Part shown: piece by piece, positions 17,977 through 25,168 of the stretch | Layout: each line of letters opens with the position of its first letter | How positions within the stretch are numbered: position 1 is the first letter of the stretch | Assembly: GCA_965372405.1 (NCBI GenBank) | Contig: CBDVCE010000016.1 | Span: 7,699 to 71,698, forward strand | Length of the DNA: 64,000 bases | DNA from: Sunxiuqinia sp965372405 | GTDB taxonomy: Bacteria > Bacteroidota > Bacteroidia > Bacteroidales > Prolixibacteraceae | Direction of reading: 5' to 3' | Program-made: the position numbers and the translations under genes | The notes under the pieces: model-generated | Seen by the model: only the letters and a program-made list of their open reading frames with translations | Databases searched by the model: none | What the model was told of the DNA's origin: nothing

Positions 17977-18675
17977 CTAAATCCTGACTTTTTTAGAATA
18001 CTTATAGTACAATAAAACAAAGCCTAAACAAAAGATAAAAGGGAAAGAAAACTCAAAGTAACGATATACATCATGAAATAGATGACTCCTACCTTGAATC
18101 TCAAAAAATCGAATGAAACGGGTTAGGAGAATATTAAGTCCCCCTAAAACAATAGCAATCGTTAAAAATACAATTGCAATTATAGGTTTTAACCGCACAC
18201 CTTCGATAAAAGCAATAATCTTCTTCCCAAAGAAGAAAACATAAATAAAAAATAAACTCAGAATCAATTGAACGATTAAAAGTATGTCATTAATCTTTTC
18301 ACAAACTGCATAACCATTTAGTTTATGTGCTAACGAATAGAGGAAATATGACATTGTTGAAAATCTTAGGAAATAATAAAGGATATAATAGCCTAATACG
18401 CCAGATAGAATTATTAATGATCTTCTCATCTGAATAAATGAATTATTGGCTTCTGAATAATCATCACCCCATTCCGAAGAATCACCTAATCTTTTAGAAG
18501 CAATTAAAAAAGCTTCTTCATCATTTAATCCAATCCCTTTTAAATCATCAATTATATCTAACAAATGACTTTTGAGCTCTTCTGTATCTGAATTAATCAC
18601 CGAAGGTTCAAGCTCTATACTTTCTACCCAACGAGCAACTTCAATCTGCGAATTAAACTCAATATCTTTTTTCAT
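17977..18675 (-). CDS. HAAS-domain membrane protein (paralogue 1)
   Basis: The first 75 residues are helical with the pattern ELKSHLLDIIDDLKGIGLNDEEAFLIASKRLGD, matching the HAAS / permease-prefix type domain that accompanies PadR regulators. After it come four predicted membrane spans (about residues 88-107, 130-152, 165-185 and 205-226). There is no transporter or enzyme motif. It lies 23 bp after a paralogue with the same layout and is the last gene of a PadR-led operon. It may act as a membrane signalling protein or anti-regulator; this is inferred from context only. Confidence 0.7.
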   Translation of the reverse strand: MKKDIEFNSQIEVARWVESIELEPSVINSDTEELKSHLLDIIDDLKGIGLNDEEAFLIASKRLGDSSEWGDDYSEANNSFIQMRRSLIILSGVLGYYILYYFLRFSTMSYFLYSLAHKLNGYAVCEKINDILLIVQLILSLFFIYVFFFGKKIIAFIEGVRLKPIIAIVFLTIAIVLGGLNILLTRFIRFFEIQGRSHLFHDVYRYFEFSFPFIFCLGFVLLYYKYSKKVRI

Positions 18676-18698
18676 TTAGACCTTCTGCTTCTTAATTT

Positions 18699-19403
18699 TT
18701 ATTTGCCAACTCTCTTGTAATATATAGCATATATCGCAACAAAAGCTATGCAAATCAATAATGGAAAACTATACAGAAATATAATTTCAGCATTCCAATA
18801 TCGAGTCAAACTATATCTATCATGTCTTATGTACCACTTTACTACTGGCAAAAGACTCACATCTAATATTGCAAAGAAAATGGTTGAAAGAAGCATCAAC
18901 AGTGCATGCTTCGATCTAATTTTTATCTTCTCAATAAAAGAAATCGTTTTATTTTCAAGAAAATATATCCTTACAAAGAATAAAAAAAGTATGAATTGAA
19001 TTGTAAAAAAATATCGATTATACCAGCCGGTTGCAGCCTCGCCATTGATGTCAAAATACAAGAAAATACACAAGAGACCTCGTGCAGTTGATTTAGTAAA
19101 GAAATACAAAAGATAATAAGCTAATATTCCTCCTAATATATTTAATGACCTACCAATTCGTAGTTTCTCTTCTTTCTTTTCAGTTGAATCATTTCGGAAA
19201 CCATACTTTTCACTCAACCTTCTTGAAGCAATAAAGAAAGCTTCTGGCTCCTCCAATCCAGACTGGATTAAATCACTATACATCTCCTGTAAATGACTTT
19301 TTAACTCCCCAGTATTCGATTTTTTCACTGAAGGTTTCAATTCTATTTGGCATACCCAACTCTCAAGCTGTTCATCCAAATTGAATTCAACATACTTTTC
19401 CAT
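18699..19403 (-). CDS. HAAS-domain membrane protein (paralogue 2)
   Basis: Same architecture as its downstream neighbour: a helical N-terminal domain (ELKSHLQEMYSDLIQSGLEE, EAFFIASRRLSEKYG) followed by four predicted membrane spans. The N-terminal domains of the two proteins are clearly similar while the membrane parts have diverged, pointing to an old tandem duplication. The gene begins 11 bp after the PadR regulator gene, so regulator and membrane protein are co-expressed. Function unknown. Confidence 0.7.
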   Translation of the reverse strand: MEKYVEFNLDEQLESWVCQIELKPSVKKSNTGELKSHLQEMYSDLIQSGLEEPEAFFIASRRLSEKYGFRNDSTEKKEEKLRIGRSLNILGGILAYYLLYFFTKSTARGLLCIFLYFDINGEAATGWYNRYFFTIQFILFLFFVRIYFLENKTISFIEKIKIRSKHALLMLLSTIFFAILDVSLLPVVKWYIRHDRYSLTRYWNAEIIFLYSFPLLICIAFVAIYAIYYKRVGK

Positions 19404-19414
19404 TGAACAAGCTT

Positions 19415-19750
19415 TCAGGATTCGAGATTCCAGAGTTTACCAAATAATGAATGTACAAGAGTCCACTCCTGCATGTTTTGTTCAAGCTGCTTCTTGCCAT
19501 CAGCCAACAATGTGTAATACTTTCTGGGCCTTTGATTTTCTTCAACTTTCCAATACGATTTAATCATTCCATTATTCTCCAATTTCTTTAAAACCGGATA
19601 AATGCTAGCTTCTTTCCATTTAATTTTCCCTTCAGTAATCTCTTTTACCTTCTGCACAATCTCATACCCATAATTATCTCCATTTTTTAAAACAGACAAA
19701 ATGATAGGGATTGCAGATGCTCCAATTAACTCTTTTGAAATATCTTTCAT
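19415..19750 (-). CDS. PadR-family transcriptional regulator
   Basis: A 111-residue winged-helix repressor: ILSVLKNGDNYGYEIVQKVKE begins the DNA-binding domain, IYPVLKKLENNGMIKSYW is the recognition/wing region, and RKYYTLLADGKKQLEQ completes the PadR signature. The short C-terminal helix serves for dimerisation. It heads an operon with two HAAS-domain membrane proteins. A strong promoter lies only 14 bp upstream with a CTATATAG palindrome between its boxes, a plausible autoregulatory operator. Confidence 0.92.
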   Translation of the reverse strand: MKDISKELIGASAIPIILSVLKNGDNYGYEIVQKVKEITEGKIKWKEASIYPVLKKLENNGMIKSYWKVEENQRPRKYYTLLADGKKQLEQNMQEWTLVHSLFGKLWNLES

Positions 19751-19764
19751 ATATCAATTTTTTA

Positions 19765-19796
19765 CAAATATACAGAAGTCAACTATATAGCTCAAA
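19765..19796 (-). promoter_or_regulatory. Promoter of the PadR-HAAS operon
   Basis: Read on the minus strand: TTTG (plus 19793-19796), 20 bases, then TATATTTG (plus 19765-19772), an exact match to the Bacteroidota -33/-7 pattern. The expected start is a few bases before the PadR ATG, giving an almost leaderless mRNA. The palindrome CTATATAG at 19783-19790 sits between the boxes. Confidence 0.65.
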
Positions 19797-19967
19797 TATT
19801 ATAAATGTAATCTTTGAAACTTATCGAATAATAAAATACAATTGAACTTCACTATTTCTTAAAAATGGAACTCACCCTATTATATAAGAGTTTTTGTATT
19901 TTCACGGGCAAATTGTTTTAGTTTGCCAGTGTCCTTTTAAAGGAAAATGATTAAATATCTATCTGAA

Positions 19968-21185
19968 ATGAAAAGAAGCATATTATTAATTACCTGCCTA
20001 TTGATCTCAACAACAATCTTTTGCCAAAAGAAAGACAAAGCCCTCTGGCAGAAAGCTCAAAACATTCATGAAAAAGCACTAACAGTAGATACACATTGTG
20101 ATACTCCTTGGGCATTATTAAAAACTGATTTTGATATCAGTAAAAAGCATGAAGCTCCGAAAAGCCGTGTTGATTTGCCGCGCATGAAAGAAGGTGGCTT
20201 AGATGCTATGTTTTTTGCTGTATTTACAGGGCAAAAACCACGTATAAAAACCAACTACACAGTGGCGTACAGAGCTGCACATGAAATGATTGACTCTATT
20301 CACTCAATGGTGAATCAGAATGCAAATATTGCTGAACTGGCATTAACTGCAGGTGATTTGTCAAAGATTGAGAAAAAAGGAAAGCGAGCCATCTACATTG
20401 GAATGGAGAATGGTTTTCCAATTGCGAAAGACCTAAGTCGTATTGAAGAGTTTTACAAGCGTGGTGTTCGCTACATCACCCTTTGTCATTCGTCTCACAA
20501 CGATATTTGTGATTCTTCCAGCGATACTGAAACTCCGGAGCACAATGGAGTAAGCGAATTTGGCAAGGATGTTATTGCAGAGATGAATCGTCTGGGAATG
20601 CTGATTGATGTGTCTCATGCCTCTGATAAATCTTTTTACGACATCGTACAATTTAGCAAAGCCCCAATAATTGCTTCTCATTCGAGTGTTCGCTCAGTAT
20701 GTAATCATGATCGTAATATGAGCGATGAGATGCTTATCAAGCTGGCTGATAATGGTGGAGTTATCCAAATTTGTTTACTTGATGTGTATGTGAAGGAGCC
20801 TGATACAACTAAAATGAGATATCAGATTTACCAGAAAATTGATCGTCAATACAAGAACCGGAATAACCTTAGCAAAGCTGAAATCCAAGAAATGAATGAC
20901 AATTGGGATTTTCTTCAGAATAATTATCAGGATCAACTTCCAACTGTTGCCGATTTGGTTGATCATATTGATTATGTGGTGAATTTGGTTGGTGTTGACT
21001 ATGTTGGCATTGGTAGTGATTTTGATGGTGGTGGTGGTTTAGCTGACTGTGCAGATGTCAGCCAGTTCCCAAACATTACATTTGAACTTTTAAAAAGAGG
21101 CTATAGTAAGGAAGACATCTTAAAAATATGGGGAGGAAATATTATACGTGTTTTCAATTCAGTTGAAACAATTTCTGAACGGTAA
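19968..21185 (+). CDS. Exported membrane dipeptidase (peptidase M19 family)
   Basis: A renal-dipeptidase-type zinc enzyme that hydrolyses dipeptides. Metal-site motifs are LTVDTHCDTPW near the N-terminus, the Glu in YIGMENGF, His in DVSHASDKSFYD and His in IIASHSSVRSV; GIGSDFDGG near the C-terminus is also characteristic. I start at ATG 19968, which begins MKRSILLITCLLIS, a clean signal peptide ending TIFCQ; an ATG seven codons earlier (19947) would add MIKYLSE. The enzyme is probably periplasmic. It is divergent from the PadR gene and followed by a terminator, so it is monocistronic. Confidence 0.9.
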   Translation: MKRSILLITCLLISTTIFCQKKDKALWQKAQNIHEKALTVDTHCDTPWALLKTDFDISKKHEAPKSRVDLPRMKEGGLDAMFFAVFTGQKPRIKTNYTVAYRAAHEMIDSIHSMVNQNANIAELALTAGDLSKIEKKGKRAIYIGMENGFPIAKDLSRIEEFYKRGVRYITLCHSSHNDICDSSSDTETPEHNGVSEFGKDVIAEMNRLGMLIDVSHASDKSFYDIVQFSKAPIIASHSSVRSVCNHDRNMSDEMLIKLADNGGVIQICLLDVYVKEPDTTKMRYQIYQKIDRQYKNRNNLSKAEIQEMNDNWDFLQNNYQDQLPTVADLVDHIDYVVNLVGVDYVGIGSDFDGGGGLADCADVSQFPNITFELLKRGYSKEDILKIWGGNIIRVFNSVETISER

Positions 21186-21218
21186 TTCTTGATAGATATT
21201 GAACTGATATTATACCAT

Positions 21219-21264
21219 CCCCACAATAAAAAAAGACAATTCCAGTCCATTTCTTTTATTGGGG
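21219..21264 (+). terminator. Terminator after the dipeptidase gene
   Basis: CCCCACAATAAAAAAAGAC is largely complementary to GTCCATTTCTTTTATTGGGG, forming a long imperfect hairpin 34 bp after the stop codon. Confidence 0.55.
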
Positions 21265-21269
21265 TTCAA

Positions 21270-21277
21270 TAGTTTTG
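21270..21277 (+). promoter_or_regulatory. Possible -7 box for the LamG-SARP gene
   Basis: TAGTTTTG matches TANNTTTG directly after the dipeptidase terminator. It would give a leader of about 30 nt to the TTG start at 21312. The -33 element is not clear. Confidence 0.4.
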
Positions 21278-21311
21278 TAACTTCAAGCGGTTTTCTGAGT
21301 TTGATGACAAT

Positions 21312-23609
21312 TTGAAACAAAATAAACTGACATACCAACTAATCTGGATCTCAATCCTGCTTTGCATATCTATACCTGTTAAGGCACAGCAAAATTACAT
21401 TGAGTTATCCGACAGCATTCAATCTACGATACGTCTTAGATCACACTTGCTTGTTCATGCTGAAAACTTATCAGAAAAGTATTTAAACCAAATAGACCCC
21501 CAAGTTCCACTCGCTTTTATAGTTAAATCAGAACTTAGTTCAAATCAAATTAAACTACTCAAGCATACATTAACCAAGCAGAAACAAATACCAATCATAG
21601 TAGAGAAACAAGCCTCAATTTCGGAAGATGAAATACTCGGACTAGTAACGATTAGCTTTGATGATTTAGACACGTTTAGTATAAATTCTAGTGAAGAAAT
21701 AGACTCCATTGATCATAGTAGGTTTACAATAAATGAGTTACTACTGCTGAAAAATTTAAATGCTTTTCCCGATTCAATAATTATTAAACTTTGGGAACAA
21801 ACAGGGAAACTTCCCAATTTTATTGAAGTTCAAAAAGAACAAATACCAGAAACAATTAAATTGATTAAGCTATTAAACTCCAGCAGAAAAATGTTTGGTG
21901 TTGTGCATTGTGAAGAACAATTGATTGCAGATGTTTCATGGAAAGAATACCCAGAAAGAAAAACCAATGGTCATTTCTGCTTTCCAATGGTTGTTTCATT
22001 AAGTCCATACAAAGCTGGCTACCAGTTTTCTCCCGATATAATTTTCGACTCCCCTACCAATAAAAATAAGCTGAAAGAATTTAAGGCTTTAAAACTCGAT
22101 ACTGATTATAAGCTTAGTGATCACTTCACGTTTGATGGAAAGATTGATAACCTTAAACGTGATAACAAAAATGAAATTCTAAACAATGGCGTTGAGATTG
22201 TAGCTGACAAGGAAAGAGGCTCTGTTGCTTATTTTTCAGGAGAAGCATACATTGATGGAGGCATACAAAGTCGTGAAATCTTAAAATCAAATTTTAGTAT
22301 TACAGCTTGGATAAAACCTACAAAACGAAATAACAATAATAGCATTCTTGGTAAAGGAAAAAATCTATTGCTAAAAATCCTTAATGGTCAATTAACCTAT
22401 ACGATGCAGGGCATTATGGATTATACTTCAATAAAAGCTGAAATCCCTATTTCCCAATGGACATTTGTGAGTCTGGTTCATTCTGAATTTGAAAACCGGA
22501 TGCGTTATTATGTAAATGGCAAACTAGTTGATCAGGTTGATTTGCTTAGTAATTATGCAGAATCAGATTACACCTTGCTAATTGGAAGCAATCTTTGGGA
22601 ACAATTTTTTGTGGGCTACATAAGTGACATTAAAATATGGGAACGGGAACTTAACAGTGATGAGATTAGAGAAGAATACAACATATCATCAGATTCTTTA
22701 AATTCGAAATCGTTGATGCAGAAATTACTCATTTTTGCGATACTTGCATCAGCTGCAATTCTATTCTTTCTTTACTCAAGAAAACTAAAAAACAAACAAA
22801 AAAGAGCAACGACAAAAAAGAATAAAAAATCTACTCCCTCAAAAAGTATAATTGAGGCTAATGAAAAGATCTTTTGTTTTGGAGGCCTACAGGTCATTAA
22901 TCACTCAGGACTCGATGTAGCACGAAAATTCTCACCAAAATTAAAACAGCTCTTCGTACTTATCTTTTTGCACAGTATCAACGACCAAAAAGGTATTAGT
23001 TCTGTAAAACTATCAGGGTATCTCTGGCCAGGAATGGATCCTAAAAATGTTAAAAACACAAGAGGAACAAATATTCAGAAATTAAAAGCGGCTCTTGAAC
23101 CTTGTTCTGATATTAAGCTGGTATTTAAAGATAAATTTTGGGTTATCGAAATTAGTGAATCATGCTACTCTGATTACACAGAGGCTCTAATAAAACTCAA
23201 TGTTTTAAAAGAATCAAATGACAATGAAACAATCATTAAGGATTTACCAGAATTAATTTCGATCCTTAAAAAAGGAACCCTCTTCCCAAACATGACTGAG
23301 TCATGGATTGACCCATACATCAGCAGCATGAGTGATCAGATTATTGAATTAGGCCTTGCACTGTTTAAGGAACTTGATAACGACAAACACGCATCATTGC
23401 TTTATGAATTGGCTGAAGTAATCAGCATCAATGACCCGCTTAACGAACCTGCGCTTCAAAAGAAATTACTTCTACTTACCAAACAAGGGAAACTTGGACT
23501 CGCCCGTTCTGTTTATGACAATTTCGCTAAGCTCTATTTTGAATTGTACCAAGAGAACTATCTTGTAGATTTTAAAGAAATCACTCTTTCAAATTCTGAA
23601 AAGTATTAA
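21312..23609 (+). CDS. Membrane-anchored SARP-type regulator with periplasmic LamG domain
   Basis: A one-component transmembrane regulator of 765 residues. Residues 1-25 are a signal/anchor; about 270-455 is a LamG-like jelly-roll (FSITAWIKPT, WTFVSLVHS, RYYVNGKLVD, GYISDIKIWERELNSDEI); 470-488 is a membrane span; 489-512 is a lysine-rich linker. Residues about 517-612 are an OmpR/SARP-type winged helix (FCFGGLQVINHSG; LSGYLWPGMDPKNVKNTRGT), and 620-760 a BTAD-like helical domain. The start is TTG: no ATG or GTG lies in frame between the stop at 21270 and the signal peptide. The layout suggests carbohydrate binding outside and DNA binding inside. It directly precedes the Gfo/DUF1080 operon, whose promoter carries a tandem repeat site. 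Confidence 0.82.
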   Translation: MKQNKLTYQLIWISILLCISIPVKAQQNYIELSDSIQSTIRLRSHLLVHAENLSEKYLNQIDPQVPLAFIVKSELSSNQIKLLKHTLTKQKQIPIIVEKQASISEDEILGLVTISFDDLDTFSINSSEEIDSIDHSRFTINELLLLKNLNAFPDSIIIKLWEQTGKLPNFIEVQKEQIPETIKLIKLLNSSRKMFGVVHCEEQLIADVSWKEYPERKTNGHFCFPMVVSLSPYKAGYQFSPDIIFDSPTNKNKLKEFKALKLDTDYKLSDHFTFDGKIDNLKRDNKNEILNNGVEIVADKERGSVAYFSGEAYIDGGIQSREILKSNFSITAWIKPTKRNNNNSILGKGKNLLLKILNGQLTYTMQGIMDYTSIKAEIPISQWTFVSLVHSEFENRMRYYVNGKLVDQVDLLSNYAESDYTLLIGSNLWEQFFVGYISDIKIWERELNSDEIREEYNISSDSLNSKSLMQKLLIFAILASAAILFFLYSRKLKNKQKRATTKKNKKSTPSKSIIEANEKIFCFGGLQVINHSGLDVARKFSPKLKQLFVLIFLHSINDQKGISSVKLSGYLWPGMDPKNVKNTRGTNIQKLKAALEPCSDIKLVFKDKFWVIEISESCYSDYTEALIKLNVLKESNDNETIIKDLPELISILKKGTLFPNMTESWIDPYISSMSDQIIELGLALFKELDNDKHASLLYELAEVISINDPLNEPALQKKLLLLTKQGKLGLARSVYDNFAKLYFELYQENYLVDFKEITLSNSEKY

Positions 23610-23763
23610 TATTTATTGCTAGATATTCAGAAAACTGGACTCCCGAATTAATATATACAACAGACAGTCAGCATAATCCTTCTCATATTGTCTAATTTTT
23701 TTCAGCAAATCTAAATATCTGAGAATCCAAGAAAACTGCAATTCTAATAACATTTTCTAAAGC

Positions 23764-23783
23764 GTTACCCCATTTGTTACCCC
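23764..23783 (+). promoter_or_regulatory. Tandem GTTACCCC site, copy 1
   Basis: GTTACCCC occurs at 23764-23771 and again at 23776-23783, separated by ATTT, a direct repeat with a 12-bp period. The identical 20-bp string is found at 37177-37196 before the sulfatase. In both cases a TANNTTT-like box follows 26-28 bases later (here TATCTTTC at 23812-23819), placing the site just upstream of the presumed -33 region, where an activator would bind. Confidence 0.7.
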
Positions 23784-23862
23784 TGTCTTTATACTGCTGC
23801 TCATTTATTTGTATCTTTCTTTTGAAAATCAGACCAACAATAAATATTCAAAATAAATTTGT

Positions 23863-25134
23863 ATGACTAGTAAAACTAACAACAACCGTCGCGATTTCTT
23901 GAAGAAATCACTCGTTGCTGCAGCTGGAGTTTCAATCATTCCAAGATATGTATTGGGAGGCAATGGATTCCTTGCACCAAGTGATCAGCTAACCAAAGCA
24001 ATTATTGGAGTTGGAGGAATGGGGAAAGGACATATTCCTTATGAAGGGACTCGTTTACTTGCAGTTTGTGATGCGGATAAAAACCGCCTAAACGAAACTC
24101 TTAAAAAAGTTAAACCTGAAGTTCAAGGTTTCGCTGACTTCCGTGAATTACTACAACGTCCTGAAATAGATATCGTGCATATTGCCACTCCTCCTCATTG
24201 GCATGGAATTATGTCGGTTATGGCTGCCCAAGCTGGAAAAGATGTTTGGTGTGAAAAACCAATGACCCGGACTATTGGTGAAGGGAAAAGAGTTGTTGAA
24301 GCAATTAATGCTACCGGACGTATGTTTCGACTAAATACATGGTTCCGTTTTAAAGACAATTTTTATGGACTAAATACTCCTGTTAAGCCAATTAAAAAAG
24401 CGGTTGAAAGTGGAGTTTTAGGATGGCCACTAAAAGTAACCATTAGTGGAGTTACCGGATTTAACTGGAAATTTTATTGGGTAGGAAAAACAAATCTACA
24501 ACCACAACAAGTTCCACAAGAGTTAGATTACAATATGTGGTTGGGACCTGCACCTGAGAAACCATACCACAAACACCGTACGCATAGTACTTTCCGTGGA
24601 TATTGGGATTATGATGGTGGTGGCCTTGGAGACATGGGACAGCATTACATTGACCCTGTTCAGTATTTCTTAGGGAAAGATAATGATAGCCCAGTTAAAG
24701 TTGAAGTTGACGCTCCTCAGCAGCATTACGATGCAATTGGAACCTGGAGAAAAATTACATACACTTATGCTGATGGTTGCCAGATTGTTCTTGATGGAGA
24801 AAACAAAGATCAGAATGCAGCTTACATCGAAGGTCCAAATGGTAAGATTTACAATGGTTTCAAATCAACCATTCCAAATCTGAAGCAGTTGATTGACACA
24901 ATGCCAGATCCAGAACCACAAATAACAACATTCAGTGAATCTGTAAGAACCCGCAAGAAATTTGCATTGAATGAAGAAAACGGACATCGCTCAGCTACAA
25001 TTGTGAACATGGGAGTTATTGCCCTACGCCTTGGTCGTACATTAGAATTTGATCCTGTAAAACAGGAGTTCATTAATGACGACGAAGCAAACAAACTCAT
25101 TAACCAGCCAATGCGTGCTGAGTGGAAAATCTAA
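23863..25134 (+). CDS. Gfo/Idh/MocA oxidoreductase, Tat-exported (copy 3)
   Basis: A 423-residue NAD(P)-dependent sugar-type oxidoreductase. It starts with a Tat signal (NNRRDFLKKSLVAAAGVS), then the Rossmann motif AIIGVGGMGKGH, conserved Lys in WCEKPMTR and the DMGQHYIDPVQY segment near the active site. It is the first gene of an operon with the HEAT-DUF1080 protein, 34 bp downstream. Because DUF1080 proteins act on 3-keto-glycosides, the likely role here is C3 oxidation of a glycoside in the periplasm. Its promoter carries the tandem GTTACCCC site. Confidence 0.92.
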   Translation: MTSKTNNNRRDFLKKSLVAAAGVSIIPRYVLGGNGFLAPSDQLTKAIIGVGGMGKGHIPYEGTRLLAVCDADKNRLNETLKKVKPEVQGFADFRELLQRPEIDIVHIATPPHWHGIMSVMAAQAGKDVWCEKPMTRTIGEGKRVVEAINATGRMFRLNTWFRFKDNFYGLNTPVKPIKKAVESGVLGWPLKVTISGVTGFNWKFYWVGKTNLQPQQVPQELDYNMWLGPAPEKPYHKHRTHSTFRGYWDYDGGGLGDMGQHYIDPVQYFLGKDNDSPVKVEVDAPQQHYDAIGTWRKITYTYADGCQIVLDGENKDQNAAYIEGPNGKIYNGFKSTIPNLKQLIDTMPDPEPQITTFSESVRTRKKFALNEENGHRSATIVNMGVIALRLGRTLEFDPVKQEFINDDEANKLINQPMRAEWKI

Positions 25135-25168
25135 TCCCATTATTTTCAAAAACGATAAAGAAAGAAAT

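Noticed and set aside
17977..19403. ABC transporter permeases
   Set aside because: The N-terminal permease-prefix-like domain is present, but there is no FtsX/MacB permease domain and no ATPase gene nearby.
25076..25168. Longer start for the HEAT-DUF1080 gene
   Set aside because: It overlaps the end of the Gfo gene and puts 31 residues before an evident signal peptide.
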